From: Thermoplasmata archaeon
GTDB lineage: Archaea; Thermoplasmatota; Thermoplasmata; Thermoplasmatales; Thermoplasmataceae
Direction: 5' to 3'
Assembly (NCBI GenBank): GCA_021835185.1
Contig: JAKBQO010000114.1
Location: forward strand, 1-5,264
DNA: 5,264 nucleotides
The notes under the pieces are model-generated. The model saw only the letters and a list, made by a program, of their open reading frames with translations. It searched no databases and had not been told where the DNA came from. The position numbers and the translations under genes were made by a program. Of the stretch, positions 1 through 4,957 are shown piece by piece; position 1 is the first letter of the stretch; the number at the start of each line of letters is the position of its first letter.

Positions 1-63
1 ATAATTTTGTGGCAACACCTCAGAATAAATTTCTTAGTCAACAACGCTTTTTAACAGATTGTG

Positions 64-150
64 TCACAACGTTGGTTCTGAATAGTAAATTATCAATCCT
101 GTTATTCCTCCTATAGGGATATTCCACACAAGCATTTTCCTGTCAGGCAT
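64..150 (-). CDS. Possible 28-aa hydrophobic ORF or transporter remnant
   Basis: A minus-strand ATG at 150 opens a 28-residue frame ending in TGA at 66-64. It starts MPDRKMLVWNIPIGGI and continues into a hydrophobic run ending in IIYYSE. Codon choice (AGG, ATA, GGA, ATG) matches the real genes of this window, and one membrane segment is likely. The GLMPDRK stretch followed by a hydrophobic helix resembles the cytoplasmic loop between TM8 and TM9 of MFS transporters; the intact transporter in this window has GLLTLKYNK in that place. It may be a relic of a decayed transporter gene, a genuine small membrane protein, or chance. The upstream in-frame stop is only five codons before the ATG. No homologue is recognised. 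Confidence 0.17.
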   Translation of the reverse strand: MPDRKMLVWNIPIGGITGLIIYYSEPTL

Positions 151-219
151 CAGTCCAGAACCTTAATTGCTTTTATGACAATACTCTGTATCTAACTTCT
201 ATTTTGCATTATTCAAAAC

Positions 220-290
220 ATTGCATATATAATATGTATTAACATGGACAATTTTGTCCATTATATTGCATAATAATATGTTTATAACAG
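220..290. repeat. Imperfect tandem direct repeat, 45-base period
   Basis: ATTGCATATATAATATGT at 220-237 recurs as ATTGCATAATAATATGT at 265-281, one base shorter and otherwise identical. The similarity continues weakly: ATTAACA follows the first copy and TTATAACA the second. Farther on, TTTGTCCATT in unit one corresponds to TATGTTCATT in unit two (8 of 10). A partial related word, TTTGCATTATT, lies at 203-213. The pattern suggests a diverged tandem duplication or paired regulatory sites. Both copies contain TATA-like sequence, but no gene starts at the right distance on either strand. Confidence 0.5.
244..261. repeat. Perfect 8-bp inverted repeat, operator-like
   Basis: ATGGACAA (244-251) and TTGTCCAT (254-261) are exact reverse complements separated by TT. 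The element sits between the two copies of the 45-base direct repeat. An 18-bp symmetric site with a two-base centre is the usual size for a dimeric winged-helix regulator operator. I do not recognise the motif as that of a known archaeal regulator, and no intact gene begins nearby. As RNA it would make a poor hairpin because the loop is only two bases, so a DNA-level role is likelier. Confidence 0.45.
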
Positions 291-459
291 ATATGTTCAT
301 TTGCAATACTTGTTAACTATTCTTGCTTCTGTTTATATTGGTCTGCCCTATTAAATCAGTGCTCCAGAATGTTATTGTTATTCTAAACACTGAAATTTTC
401 AGATTGTAAATAAAGCAAAACGTTACGTTGAACGGAAGTTTCATAAAGTAAATGTGACA

Positions 460-494
460 GAGAAATTGAATTATTGTTTAATCATCAAATTCTC
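460..494. repeat. Strong hairpin in the non-coding region
   Basis: Bases 460-473 (GAGAAATTGAATTA) pair with 479-482 (TAAT) and 485-494 (TCAAATTCTC). This gives 14 paired positions with one A-A mismatch, a two-base CA bulge (483-484) and a TTGTT loop. It is far more extended than other symmetric sequences in this stretch. No U-tract follows directly, so it is not a classic intrinsic terminator. It could be part of an unannotated RNA, a relic of a miniature transposon, or chance in AT-rich DNA. Confidence 0.45.
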
Positions 495-684
495 ATATCA
501 AGAGCACAGAATACCCTTGTAGGGGGTACTCCAAATAAAACAATGAGAGAAAGACCAAAAAGATTAATGAAAATTCTCAGTTGATAGAGTATGAAAGACC
601 TTACAGTATCAATAGTATGGGCATTTTTACTGCTGTAATGATACTAAATATTCAATAAATATCTCCTTATTTGGCTTGTGGATT

Positions 685-694
685 AAATTTATAT
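685..694 (+). promoter_or_regulatory. Probable TATA box of the MFS transporter gene
   Basis: AAATTTATAT matches the archaeal BRE-TATA pattern (A-rich step followed by TTTATAT). With the usual spacing of about 26 bases, transcription would start near 715-718, leaving a short leader of about a dozen bases before the ATG at 730. No Shine-Dalgarno is visible in front of that ATG. Confidence 0.4.
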
Positions 695-729
695 GCCAAC
701 ATTTATGTATAAACACATATTTTGGTTTA

Positions 730-2076
730 ATGAAAGGACAGAGATGGATTGTAGACGCCATGACATTTCTCCTCTTCGGGTTTTTGCTCTTTGAATTGAT
801 TAAAACTGCCGTACTGATGCCTACAATAAGTAAGGAGCTTAATTTAAAATTATATCAGACAGGCCTGCTTCTAGGTATTTTTTCTGGAGGACCCGGGATA
901 GTCATGGGATTTGTTGGTGGTTCGGTAGTGGACAAAATAGGGGCCAGATATGGTGGACTATTTCCCCTTATTGCTTTTACTGTTGTTACAATTGGAGTTG
1001 GATTATCATCCACATACCTTGAACTTGCTTCAGCAATTATTATTTTTGGAGTTTTTGAATCTTTTACCAATACAGTTGTGTATAAACTTACCGGGAACTG
1101 GTTTGGGTGACATGAAAGAGGGCTCGGAGCCGGTGTAACAAACTCCGCATCTCCATTCTTTACATTCCTGGCCCCCGCTGTTGCAATTCCTCTATTGTTA
1201 TTTTACCACAATAATTTTCACGATGTTTTTTTATTATTTGCCCTGTTCTCTGTGCCATTAGTATTTCTATGGATAATATTTGTATATGACAGGCCAGAAC
1301 AGTCAAAGTTTATTACACTGGATGAATTAAAAATAATATACCAGGATGAAATCGCTTCTGGATTAATAAGCGAATCAGACCTTAATTCGGCAATGAAACA
1401 GCATCAGCCACTGGACAAAATAAACAGCAGGATTAATGGATCCGGATCCATTAACTTTATAGAAGCCTTTAAATACATATTCAGCAACAAGGAAAACCTT
1501 GGCCTTATAATAGGAATAGGTGTAATGAATCTCGTGTGGGCAAGTTATTCAGAGATATTGCCTACATACTTCTCGGATTATTTATTATATTCAACAGCAA
1601 CCTTGGGATTGTATACAACAATTACATATTTTGCAGGATTTCTTGGTGCTGTAGTAAGCGGGTTGCTCACCCTAAAATATAACAAACTTCTCATAATGAA
1701 GATAGGTGTGATAGTCAGCCTGGTGGCTACAATCCCATTAATATTTGTGGCTCCAGGAATATCACCATCTATTCTTTTGCCCATTACTGCAATAGGGTTT
1801 TTCGGAATACTTCTATATTTCCCACCTTTCTTTTCATACACTGCTGAATATTTTGGAAAGGCTGTCCTGGGCAGGGTTCTTGGATTGCAGTACAGTTTCA
1901 TTGCACTGGCCCTGGCTTTTGGCCCTACGGTCATGCTCTCTATTGCATCCATATCATCATGGAAAATGTCCTATTTATTTGATACAGTAATGGTGCTTGT
2001 AGCTATAGTGCTTACATTTACTATTAAGGAGACAAAGAAAATGAAAGATTTAAAGGCTAAGATGGAGGTGGAATAA
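730..2076 (+). pseudogene. MFS transporter (anion:cation symporter type) broken by one in-frame TGA
   Basis: The frame spans 448 codons, the usual length for a 12-helix major facilitator, with a single TGA at codon 127 (1108-1110). Upstream are TM1 to TM4, with motif A between TM2 and TM3 (GGSVVDKIGAR, residues 63-73). Downstream, in the same frame, the protein continues with HERGLGAGVTNSASPFF, so the stop falls inside the conserved WF-x-x-ERG segment after TM4. YDRPEQSKFITLDEL in the central loop resembles the acidic-proline element of the anion:cation symporter family (organic acid or sugar acid uptake); the substrate is not determinable. I chose the ATG at 730 because the protein then begins MKGQRW just before TM1; an in-frame TTG at 676 would add 18 unlikely residues. 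No in-frame ATG with a Shine-Dalgarno follows the TGA; the first ATG is at 1393. All other complete genes here end in TAA or TAG. Nonsense mutation, sequencing error or read-through are all open. Confidence 0.82.
1433..1454. repeat. Perfect 22-bp palindrome inside the transporter gene
   Basis: The arm TTAATGGATCC (1433-1443) is followed with no spacer by its exact reverse complement GGATCCATTAA (1444-1454). The centre is a tandem GGATCCGGATCC. It encodes the near-palindromic peptide INGSGSIN (residues 235-242), a flexible linker in the cytoplasmic loop just before the second transporter half begins (FIEAFKYIFSNKE). A perfect 22-bp palindrome is very unlikely by chance in a window of this size. 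It could form a cruciform or a tight RNA stem, or bind a dimeric protein. Confidence 0.75.
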
Positions 2077-2110
2077 CTCATTTCTCATTCTTAATTTCCG
2101 CAAAGTGAAC

Positions 2111-2130
2111 GTTTCTTATTAATTTTTATA
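2111..2130 (+). terminator. Possible T-rich terminator after the transporter gene
   Basis: Bases 2111-2130 contain TTTCTTATT and AATTTTTATA, about 35 to 54 bases after the TAA. Archaeal termination generally uses T-tracts without a hairpin, and none of the pyrimidine-rich sequence here forms a strong stem. The call rests only on base content. Confidence 0.28.
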
Positions 2131-2148
2131 ACTTATTTTAGCTTATTC

Positions 2149-2172
2149 TATATTGAAAATGAGAATATTTAT
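2149..2172 (+). promoter_or_regulatory. TATA-like elements ahead of the amidotransferase gene
   Basis: Two candidates lie here. TATATT (2149-2154) is centred about 26 bases before the upstream ATG at 2178, and ATATTTAT (2165-2172) is centred about 27 bases before the ATG at 2196. Each fits leaderless transcription from one of the two possible starts. With the first box the preferred ATG at 2196 would have an 18-base leader lacking a Shine-Dalgarno; with the second it would be leaderless. The second therefore agrees better with the start chosen on protein grounds. Confidence 0.35.
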
Positions 2173-2195
2173 CATATATGGCAGATTGTATTTGT

Positions 2196-2933
2196 ATGTG
2201 CAGAATGTTTGGTTATATTGGGTATTCCACTGAGGAGTTGAATATGCTGTATACTGCTCTTGTGGAATCTTCAAGAAACGATGTCATAGGGAAAAAATAC
2301 GGATATGCAAATCATGGAGATGGATATGGAATAGTAGTTTATACAAAAGATAATTTATTTCATTTCAGATCCAGCAGACCCATATACGAAGAAGCATTCA
2401 AATTACCTGAATTCAAGGGGAAGATATTTGGTGTTTTCCATACTATGAATGCACATGACAGAAGTTTGGTTTCACCGATTTTTGAACATCCATTCACGGC
2501 TTCAAATGGCAAGGAAGTATTCTATATGGCACATAATGGTGTTGTTAACAAACAATCGATTATGGAATATCTTGGTATCAATGGGATTTACAATGATACT
2601 GAGGCTGCACTCCAGTACATTGCTGTCAAAGGACTTTCCTCTGTAGATAATCTCGAAAAATACACCGAAAGTTCCCTTAATCTTATAATACTCCATCTGG
2701 ATAAAGGTGAAGAAAAACCTGAAATATATTTCAAAAATTTTTACTTGGACAAAAACAAAAGGGATTATTCAGACATGTACACGGTGAATATGCCACATGG
2801 AAAGGCTATTATTTCATCGACTCTAACCAGGTATGGTATAGAGGGCGGTGTGCCTGCGAATGGAACTGGATTGATTAACCTTGAAAGTGGGGATCCATAT
2901 GGCATAACTAAAAATTTTACAATGAAAGAATAG
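2196..2933 (+). CDS. Class II glutamine amidotransferase domain protein (GATase_4/YafJ-like)
   Basis: An N-terminal nucleophile hydrolase of 245 residues, expected to release ammonia from glutamine or cleave a related amide in the cytoplasm. The start ATG TGC AGA places Cys2 right after the initiator Met, as this family needs: removal of Met frees the catalytic Cys. Further family motifs follow: NHGDGYGIVVY (39-49), HTMNAHDR around 82-89 in place of the usual H-x-R-x-A-S element, EHPF then YMAHNGVVN (97-118), NDTEAAL (133-139) and GKAIISSTL (202-210). No synthase or acceptor domain is attached, so the protein stands alone like YafJ-type members, and its physiological substrate is unknown. An ATG at 2178 in the same frame would add MADCIC; it could only work if those six residues were removed as a propeptide. 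The gene is monocistronic: a separate promoter region lies upstream and a convergent gene 5 bp downstream. Confidence 0.87.
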   Translation: MCRMFGYIGYSTEELNMLYTALVESSRNDVIGKKYGYANHGDGYGIVVYTKDNLFHFRSSRPIYEEAFKLPEFKGKIFGVFHTMNAHDRSLVSPIFEHPFTASNGKEVFYMAHNGVVNKQSIMEYLGINGIYNDTEAALQYIAVKGLSSVDNLEKYTESSLNLIILHLDKGEEKPEIYFKNFYLDKNKRDYSDMYTVNMPHGKAIISSTLTRYGIEGGVPANGTGLINLESGDPYGITKNFTMKE

Positions 2934-2934
2934 T

Positions 2935-2940
2935 GTTTTT
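2935..2940 (+). terminator. Short T-tract right after the amidotransferase stop
   Basis: GTTTTT directly follows the TAG and overlaps the end of the convergent regulator gene. With only 5 bp between the two stop codons, this T-tract is the nearest candidate termination signal for the + strand transcript. On the minus strand a comparable T-run (2911-2917 read in reverse) lies inside the amidotransferase gene. No hairpin accompanies either. Confidence 0.25.
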
Positions 2941-3409
2941 ATTCCGGCACTACAGTTTTGGTGCCCATAGATTTTATTATTATATTTGTGAACAGATGGT
3001 CAATGCCTTCCACAAATTGAATTTTGGACAGAATGTTGTATAAATCAGCCTGATCCTTAGAATACCCTCTAAGTATGAGATCATATTCCCCTGTAATCAT
3101 ATCCACTGAATATATTTCACCGATTTTCATTAATTTTTTAGCTATTTTTTCTGAATTGTTTGCATTCACAATCCTGACCATAGTTATAAATGAAAGGTGG
3201 TACCCAAATTTTGCCATATTAATATTGCACGCAAATTCCTCAATTACCCCATGTTCAAGCATGCCAGCTATTTTTTTCTTCACAGTGGGTTCGGATATCC
3301 CGGTTTCCCTTGAGATCTCCCTTACAGTTGTCCGGCTATTTCTAATGAGTATTTTTATTATGGTTCGGTCTACCTTAGATATTTCAGCATCCATAAGAGG
3401 TAAATTCAT
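2939..3409 (-). CDS. Lrp/AsnC family transcriptional regulator
   Basis: A 156-residue feast/famine regulator of the usual size. The N-terminal winged helix-turn-helix covers about residues 14-58: DRTIIKILIRNSRTTVREISRETGIS, then EPTVKKKIAGMLEHGVI, with the recognition helix in the second segment. The C-terminal RAM ligand-binding and oligomerisation domain covers about 70-150 and contains the typical GEYDLILRGYS (107-117), where amino-acid effectors normally bind at the dimer interface. The gene is divergent from an amino-acid permease/aminotransferase operon, 129 bp away, so it most likely controls that operon and itself. That is inference from position and from operator-like repeats in the gap. 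A second ATG five codons in (MDAEISKVDRT) is an alternative start; I prefer the outer one because an AT-rich TATA-like sequence sits about 25 bases upstream. The 3' end meets the amidotransferase gene tail to tail. Confidence 0.92.
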   Translation of the reverse strand: MNLPLMDAEISKVDRTIIKILIRNSRTTVREISRETGISEPTVKKKIAGMLEHGVIEEFACNINMAKFGYHLSFITMVRIVNANNSEKIAKKLMKIGEIYSVDMITGEYDLILRGYSKDQADLYNILSKIQFVEGIDHLFTNIIIKSMGTKTVVPE

Positions 3410-3430
3410 TGAAGTTAAAAAAATTTCGTA

Positions 3431-3447
3431 ATATTTTTGTAAAAATA
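3431..3447 (-). promoter_or_regulatory. Probable promoter and palindromic site of the Lrp gene
   Basis: Read on the minus strand, AAAAATAT (3438-3431) is centred about 25 bases before the regulator's ATG, as expected for a leaderless transcript. The same bases form the left arm of a perfect inverted repeat: TATTTTT (3432-3438), GT, AAAAATA (3441-3447). A protein bound here would cover the TATA box, which suits autoregulation. AT-only palindromes arise easily in such DNA, so this is tentative. Confidence 0.35.
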
Positions 3448-3467
3448 AATATTTTATCCGTTATTAC

Positions 3468-3477
3468 TTTATAAAAG
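3468..3477. promoter_or_regulatory. TTTATAAAAG, a second TATA-like box in the divergent region
   Basis: This is the best consensus TATA element in the intergenic region, but it lies 62-71 bases before the permease ATG and about 60 bases before the regulator ATG. If used, either transcript would carry a leader of roughly 35 to 40 bases. No Shine-Dalgarno precedes either ATG, which argues against long leaders. It may be an alternative promoter for conditions in which the nearer boxes are blocked. Confidence 0.3.
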
Positions 3478-3494
3478 ATAAGAATGATGTTCTA

Positions 3495-3517
3495 ATATTT
3501 TACTAAGTGTTAAATAT
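3495..3517 (+). promoter_or_regulatory. Permease operon TATA box overlapped by an operator-like inverted repeat
   Basis: TTAAATAT (3510-3517) is centred about 25 bases before the permease ATG at 3539, which fits a leaderless mRNA. It lies within an inverted repeat: ATATTTTAC (3495-3503), spacer TAAGT, GTTAAATAT (3509-3517), with 8 of 9 positions pairing. The size and symmetry suit a dimer of an Lrp-like regulator, and the divergent gene encodes one. Binding here would exclude TBP and repress the operon. The repressor role is inference from overlap only. Confidence 0.42.
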
Positions 3518-3538
3518 GATTTATTTTTAATTTCAGAT

Positions 3539-4957
3539 ATGAGTAATATCAATATTCTCGACAGAAATTCTGTTGGAACAGGAGGTCTTGTATTTCAGGC
3601 AATGGGTCAGCTTTCTCCCATAGGCATCTTCGGCGGTTCAATACTGGGGGCTGCAGCATTTGCTTTGGGAGCCACTCCCCTATCATTTATAATTGGGCTT
3701 TTTGCATCACTGCTTGCAGGCAACTCCATATACCAGTATTCAAAGAAAATAGCAAGTGCCCGCGGCTATTATGGATACATAGGAGACGGGCTTGGAATGA
3801 CTGCAGGATCCCTTGCGGCATTTCTTTATATTCTCTATGAATTTGCCAATCTACTTTTTATACTTAGCTATTATGTGCTTACATTTTCACCTACACTTGG
3901 TTTTGTTAGTGGTTTGAACGTTCCGGATTACTTCAGTTATCTCTATATAATACTTATTTCTATACCGGCATTTTATGTTGTTTTCAAAGGAATTAAACTA
4001 TCGTACAGATCCCAGATAGTGGCAAATATGATACAGATTATATTTGTGGTATCAATTGCCATAGCCATAATAATTCTGTCGCCAAAGATAGGATTCCTTC
4101 CATTCACTGCCTACAGAATTGGGATAAAGGGTGTTTTCCTTGGGTTTATAACAGGAAGCTACCTGTCATTTGCAGGGTTTGGATCAATAGTCCCTCTGGG
4201 GGAGGAAGCAAAGGCAGGCAGGAAATCCATTGGAAATGCTGTTCTTTATATAATTTTAATTATGGGCTCAATATATCTGCTTGGGTCATATGCAATGGTT
4301 GCCGGCTGGGGTATCAATAATATGGCATCATTCAGCAACAGCATATATCCAGGATTCATAATTATTAGCAGATTCGGGCATCTTCCTGATGATATTTTCT
4401 TCATACTGAATTTTTTTGTTGTATACCCGCTCTTCGTCACCATGGTAACTGCATTGTCCAGAAACATATATGCCATGGCCAGAGACAGAATGCTTCCGGG
4501 AAGATTGTCCCTAATACATAACAGAAACAGGTCACCACACATAGCGCTTGGATATATTCTTGCCATATTTACCGGGTTATCACTGATTTCATCAATTATA
4601 TTTTATTATGCCGAGCAGGGATTCTTCAATGGATTTTTTGATGATTTCCTATTTTTTGCTACTGTAAGCACTGTTACCACTCTGGTAATACATGTAATGG
4701 TTAACTTTTCTCTTTACTCCAAATTCAGTCAGGAAAAGGAGTACAATGCAATGAAAATTTCAACACATATAGTGCTTCCTACAGTTTCCACCGTGATAAT
4801 TGTACTGGCAATTTACTATTCCGTGGTGTCACTGACATTTCCAATAGCATATGGGCCAGTAATAATTCTGGTTTATGGAATCGTGGCACTTTTATATGTA
4901 TTTATAAAGAAAAAGGATATTTCAACGGCACAGATAAGGGAGGAATTATATGAATAA
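3539..4957 (+). CDS. APC superfamily amino-acid permease
   Basis: A 472-residue integral membrane protein with about 12 hydrophobic helices, the standard length for amino acid-polyamine-organocation transporters. Family signatures are clear: a glycine-rich first helix region (GQLSPIGIFGGSILGAAAF, about 23-41); SFAGFGSIVPLGEEAKAGRKSIGNAV (about 210-235), the conserved TM6 and following loop with E222-E223; and SRNIYAMARDRMLPG (307-321) in the loop before the late helices. It probably imports an amino acid or small amine using a proton or cation gradient, a natural choice in an acidophile; the substrate is not evident. It is the first gene of an operon with the PLP enzyme that overlaps its last codons. 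The ATG at 3539 is preceded by no Shine-Dalgarno but by a TATA-like box at the leaderless distance. Confidence 0.92.
   Translation: MSNINILDRNSVGTGGLVFQAMGQLSPIGIFGGSILGAAAFALGATPLSFIIGLFASLLAGNSIYQYSKKIASARGYYGYIGDGLGMTAGSLAAFLYILYEFANLLFILSYYVLTFSPTLGFVSGLNVPDYFSYLYIILISIPAFYVVFKGIKLSYRSQIVANMIQIIFVVSIAIAIIILSPKIGFLPFTAYRIGIKGVFLGFITGSYLSFAGFGSIVPLGEEAKAGRKSIGNAVLYIILIMGSIYLLGSYAMVAGWGINNMASFSNSIYPGFIIISRFGHLPDDIFFILNFFVVYPLFVTMVTALSRNIYAMARDRMLPGRLSLIHNRNRSPHIALGYILAIFTGLSLISSIIFYYAEQGFFNGFFDDFLFFATVSTVTTLVIHVMVNFSLYSKFSQEKEYNAMKISTHIVLPTVSTVIIVLAIYYSVVSLTFPIAYGPVIILVYGIVALLYVFIKKKDISTAQIREELYE
4938..4943 (+). promoter_or_regulatory. Strong ribosome binding site of the aminotransferase-like gene
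   Basis: GGGAGG lies six bases before the ATG at 4950, inside the last codons of the permease gene. It is the only strong Shine-Dalgarno in front of a gene start in this window. That matches an internal operon gene translated from a polycistronic mRNA, in contrast to the leaderless-looking first genes. Confidence 0.75.

Larger units (their letters stand above)
1..729. other. Long AT-rich stretch without a convincing gene
   Basis: No frame on either strand gives a recognisable protein, and all are broken by stops at short intervals. The longest open run on the + strand (3-239, broken once by TAG at 114-116) is rich in Cys, Gln and Ser and matches no family I know. No tRNA T-loop, rRNA segment or CRISPR repeat is visible. 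The stretch does hold a short minus-strand ORF (64-150), an imperfect tandem repeat (220-290) around a perfect inverted repeat (244-261), a 13-bp palindrome (390-402), a strong hairpin (460-494) and the likely promoter of the transporter gene at its right end. More than 700 bases is unusually long for a gene gap in a compact thermoplasmatal genome, so decayed genes or an insertion scar are plausible. This is inference. Confidence 0.6.

Noticed and set aside
59..69. TTGTG-T-CACAA palindrome
   Set aside because: Arms of five bases are expected by chance in a window this long, and it is not positioned at a promoter.
3..242. Plus-strand frame with one TAG as a decayed gene
   Set aside because: Codon use (CAA, CGC, many Cys and Ser) differs from the real genes, and the translation has no motif or helix pattern I can place.
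591..638. Fifteen-residue ORF MKDLTVSIVWAFLLL
   Set aside because: It looks like a membrane-protein start but stops at once, has no ribosome site, and no other frame continues it.
676..729. In-frame TTG at 676 as start of the transporter
   Set aside because: It adds 18 residues (including IKFICQHLCINTYFG) that are unlike a transporter N-terminus and would overlap the best TATA box; the ATG at 730 starts naturally before TM1.
1108..1110. Selenocysteine at the TGA
   Set aside because: The position is a variable loop residue of an MFS transporter, not a redox site, and this archaeal group is not known to carry selenocysteine machinery. Archaeal Sec elements also usually sit in the 3' UTR, where none is seen.
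1112..1138. Reinitiation at the ATG just after the TGA, preceded by GGTGA
   Set aside because: That ATG is in a different frame and ends after eight codons, so it cannot restore the transporter.
1195..2076. Second half of the transporter as a separate gene starting at TTG 1195
   Set aside because: It is in the same frame as the upstream part, lacks any ribosome site, and starts in the middle of a helix; it is the continuation of the interrupted gene.
2082..2165. TTCTCATT and AATGAGAA as a long-range inverted repeat around the amidotransferase promoter
   Set aside because: Eight-base arms separated by 68 bases without extension are likely coincidence in AT-rich DNA.
2931..2933. Pyrrolysine read-through of the amidotransferase TAG
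   Set aside because: The protein is already full length for its family and the frame beyond would run through the convergent regulator gene without a recognisable domain.
3075..3431. 118-residue plus-strand ORF opposite the Lrp gene
   Set aside because: It is the antisense shadow of a well-supported regulator and has no recognisable domain.
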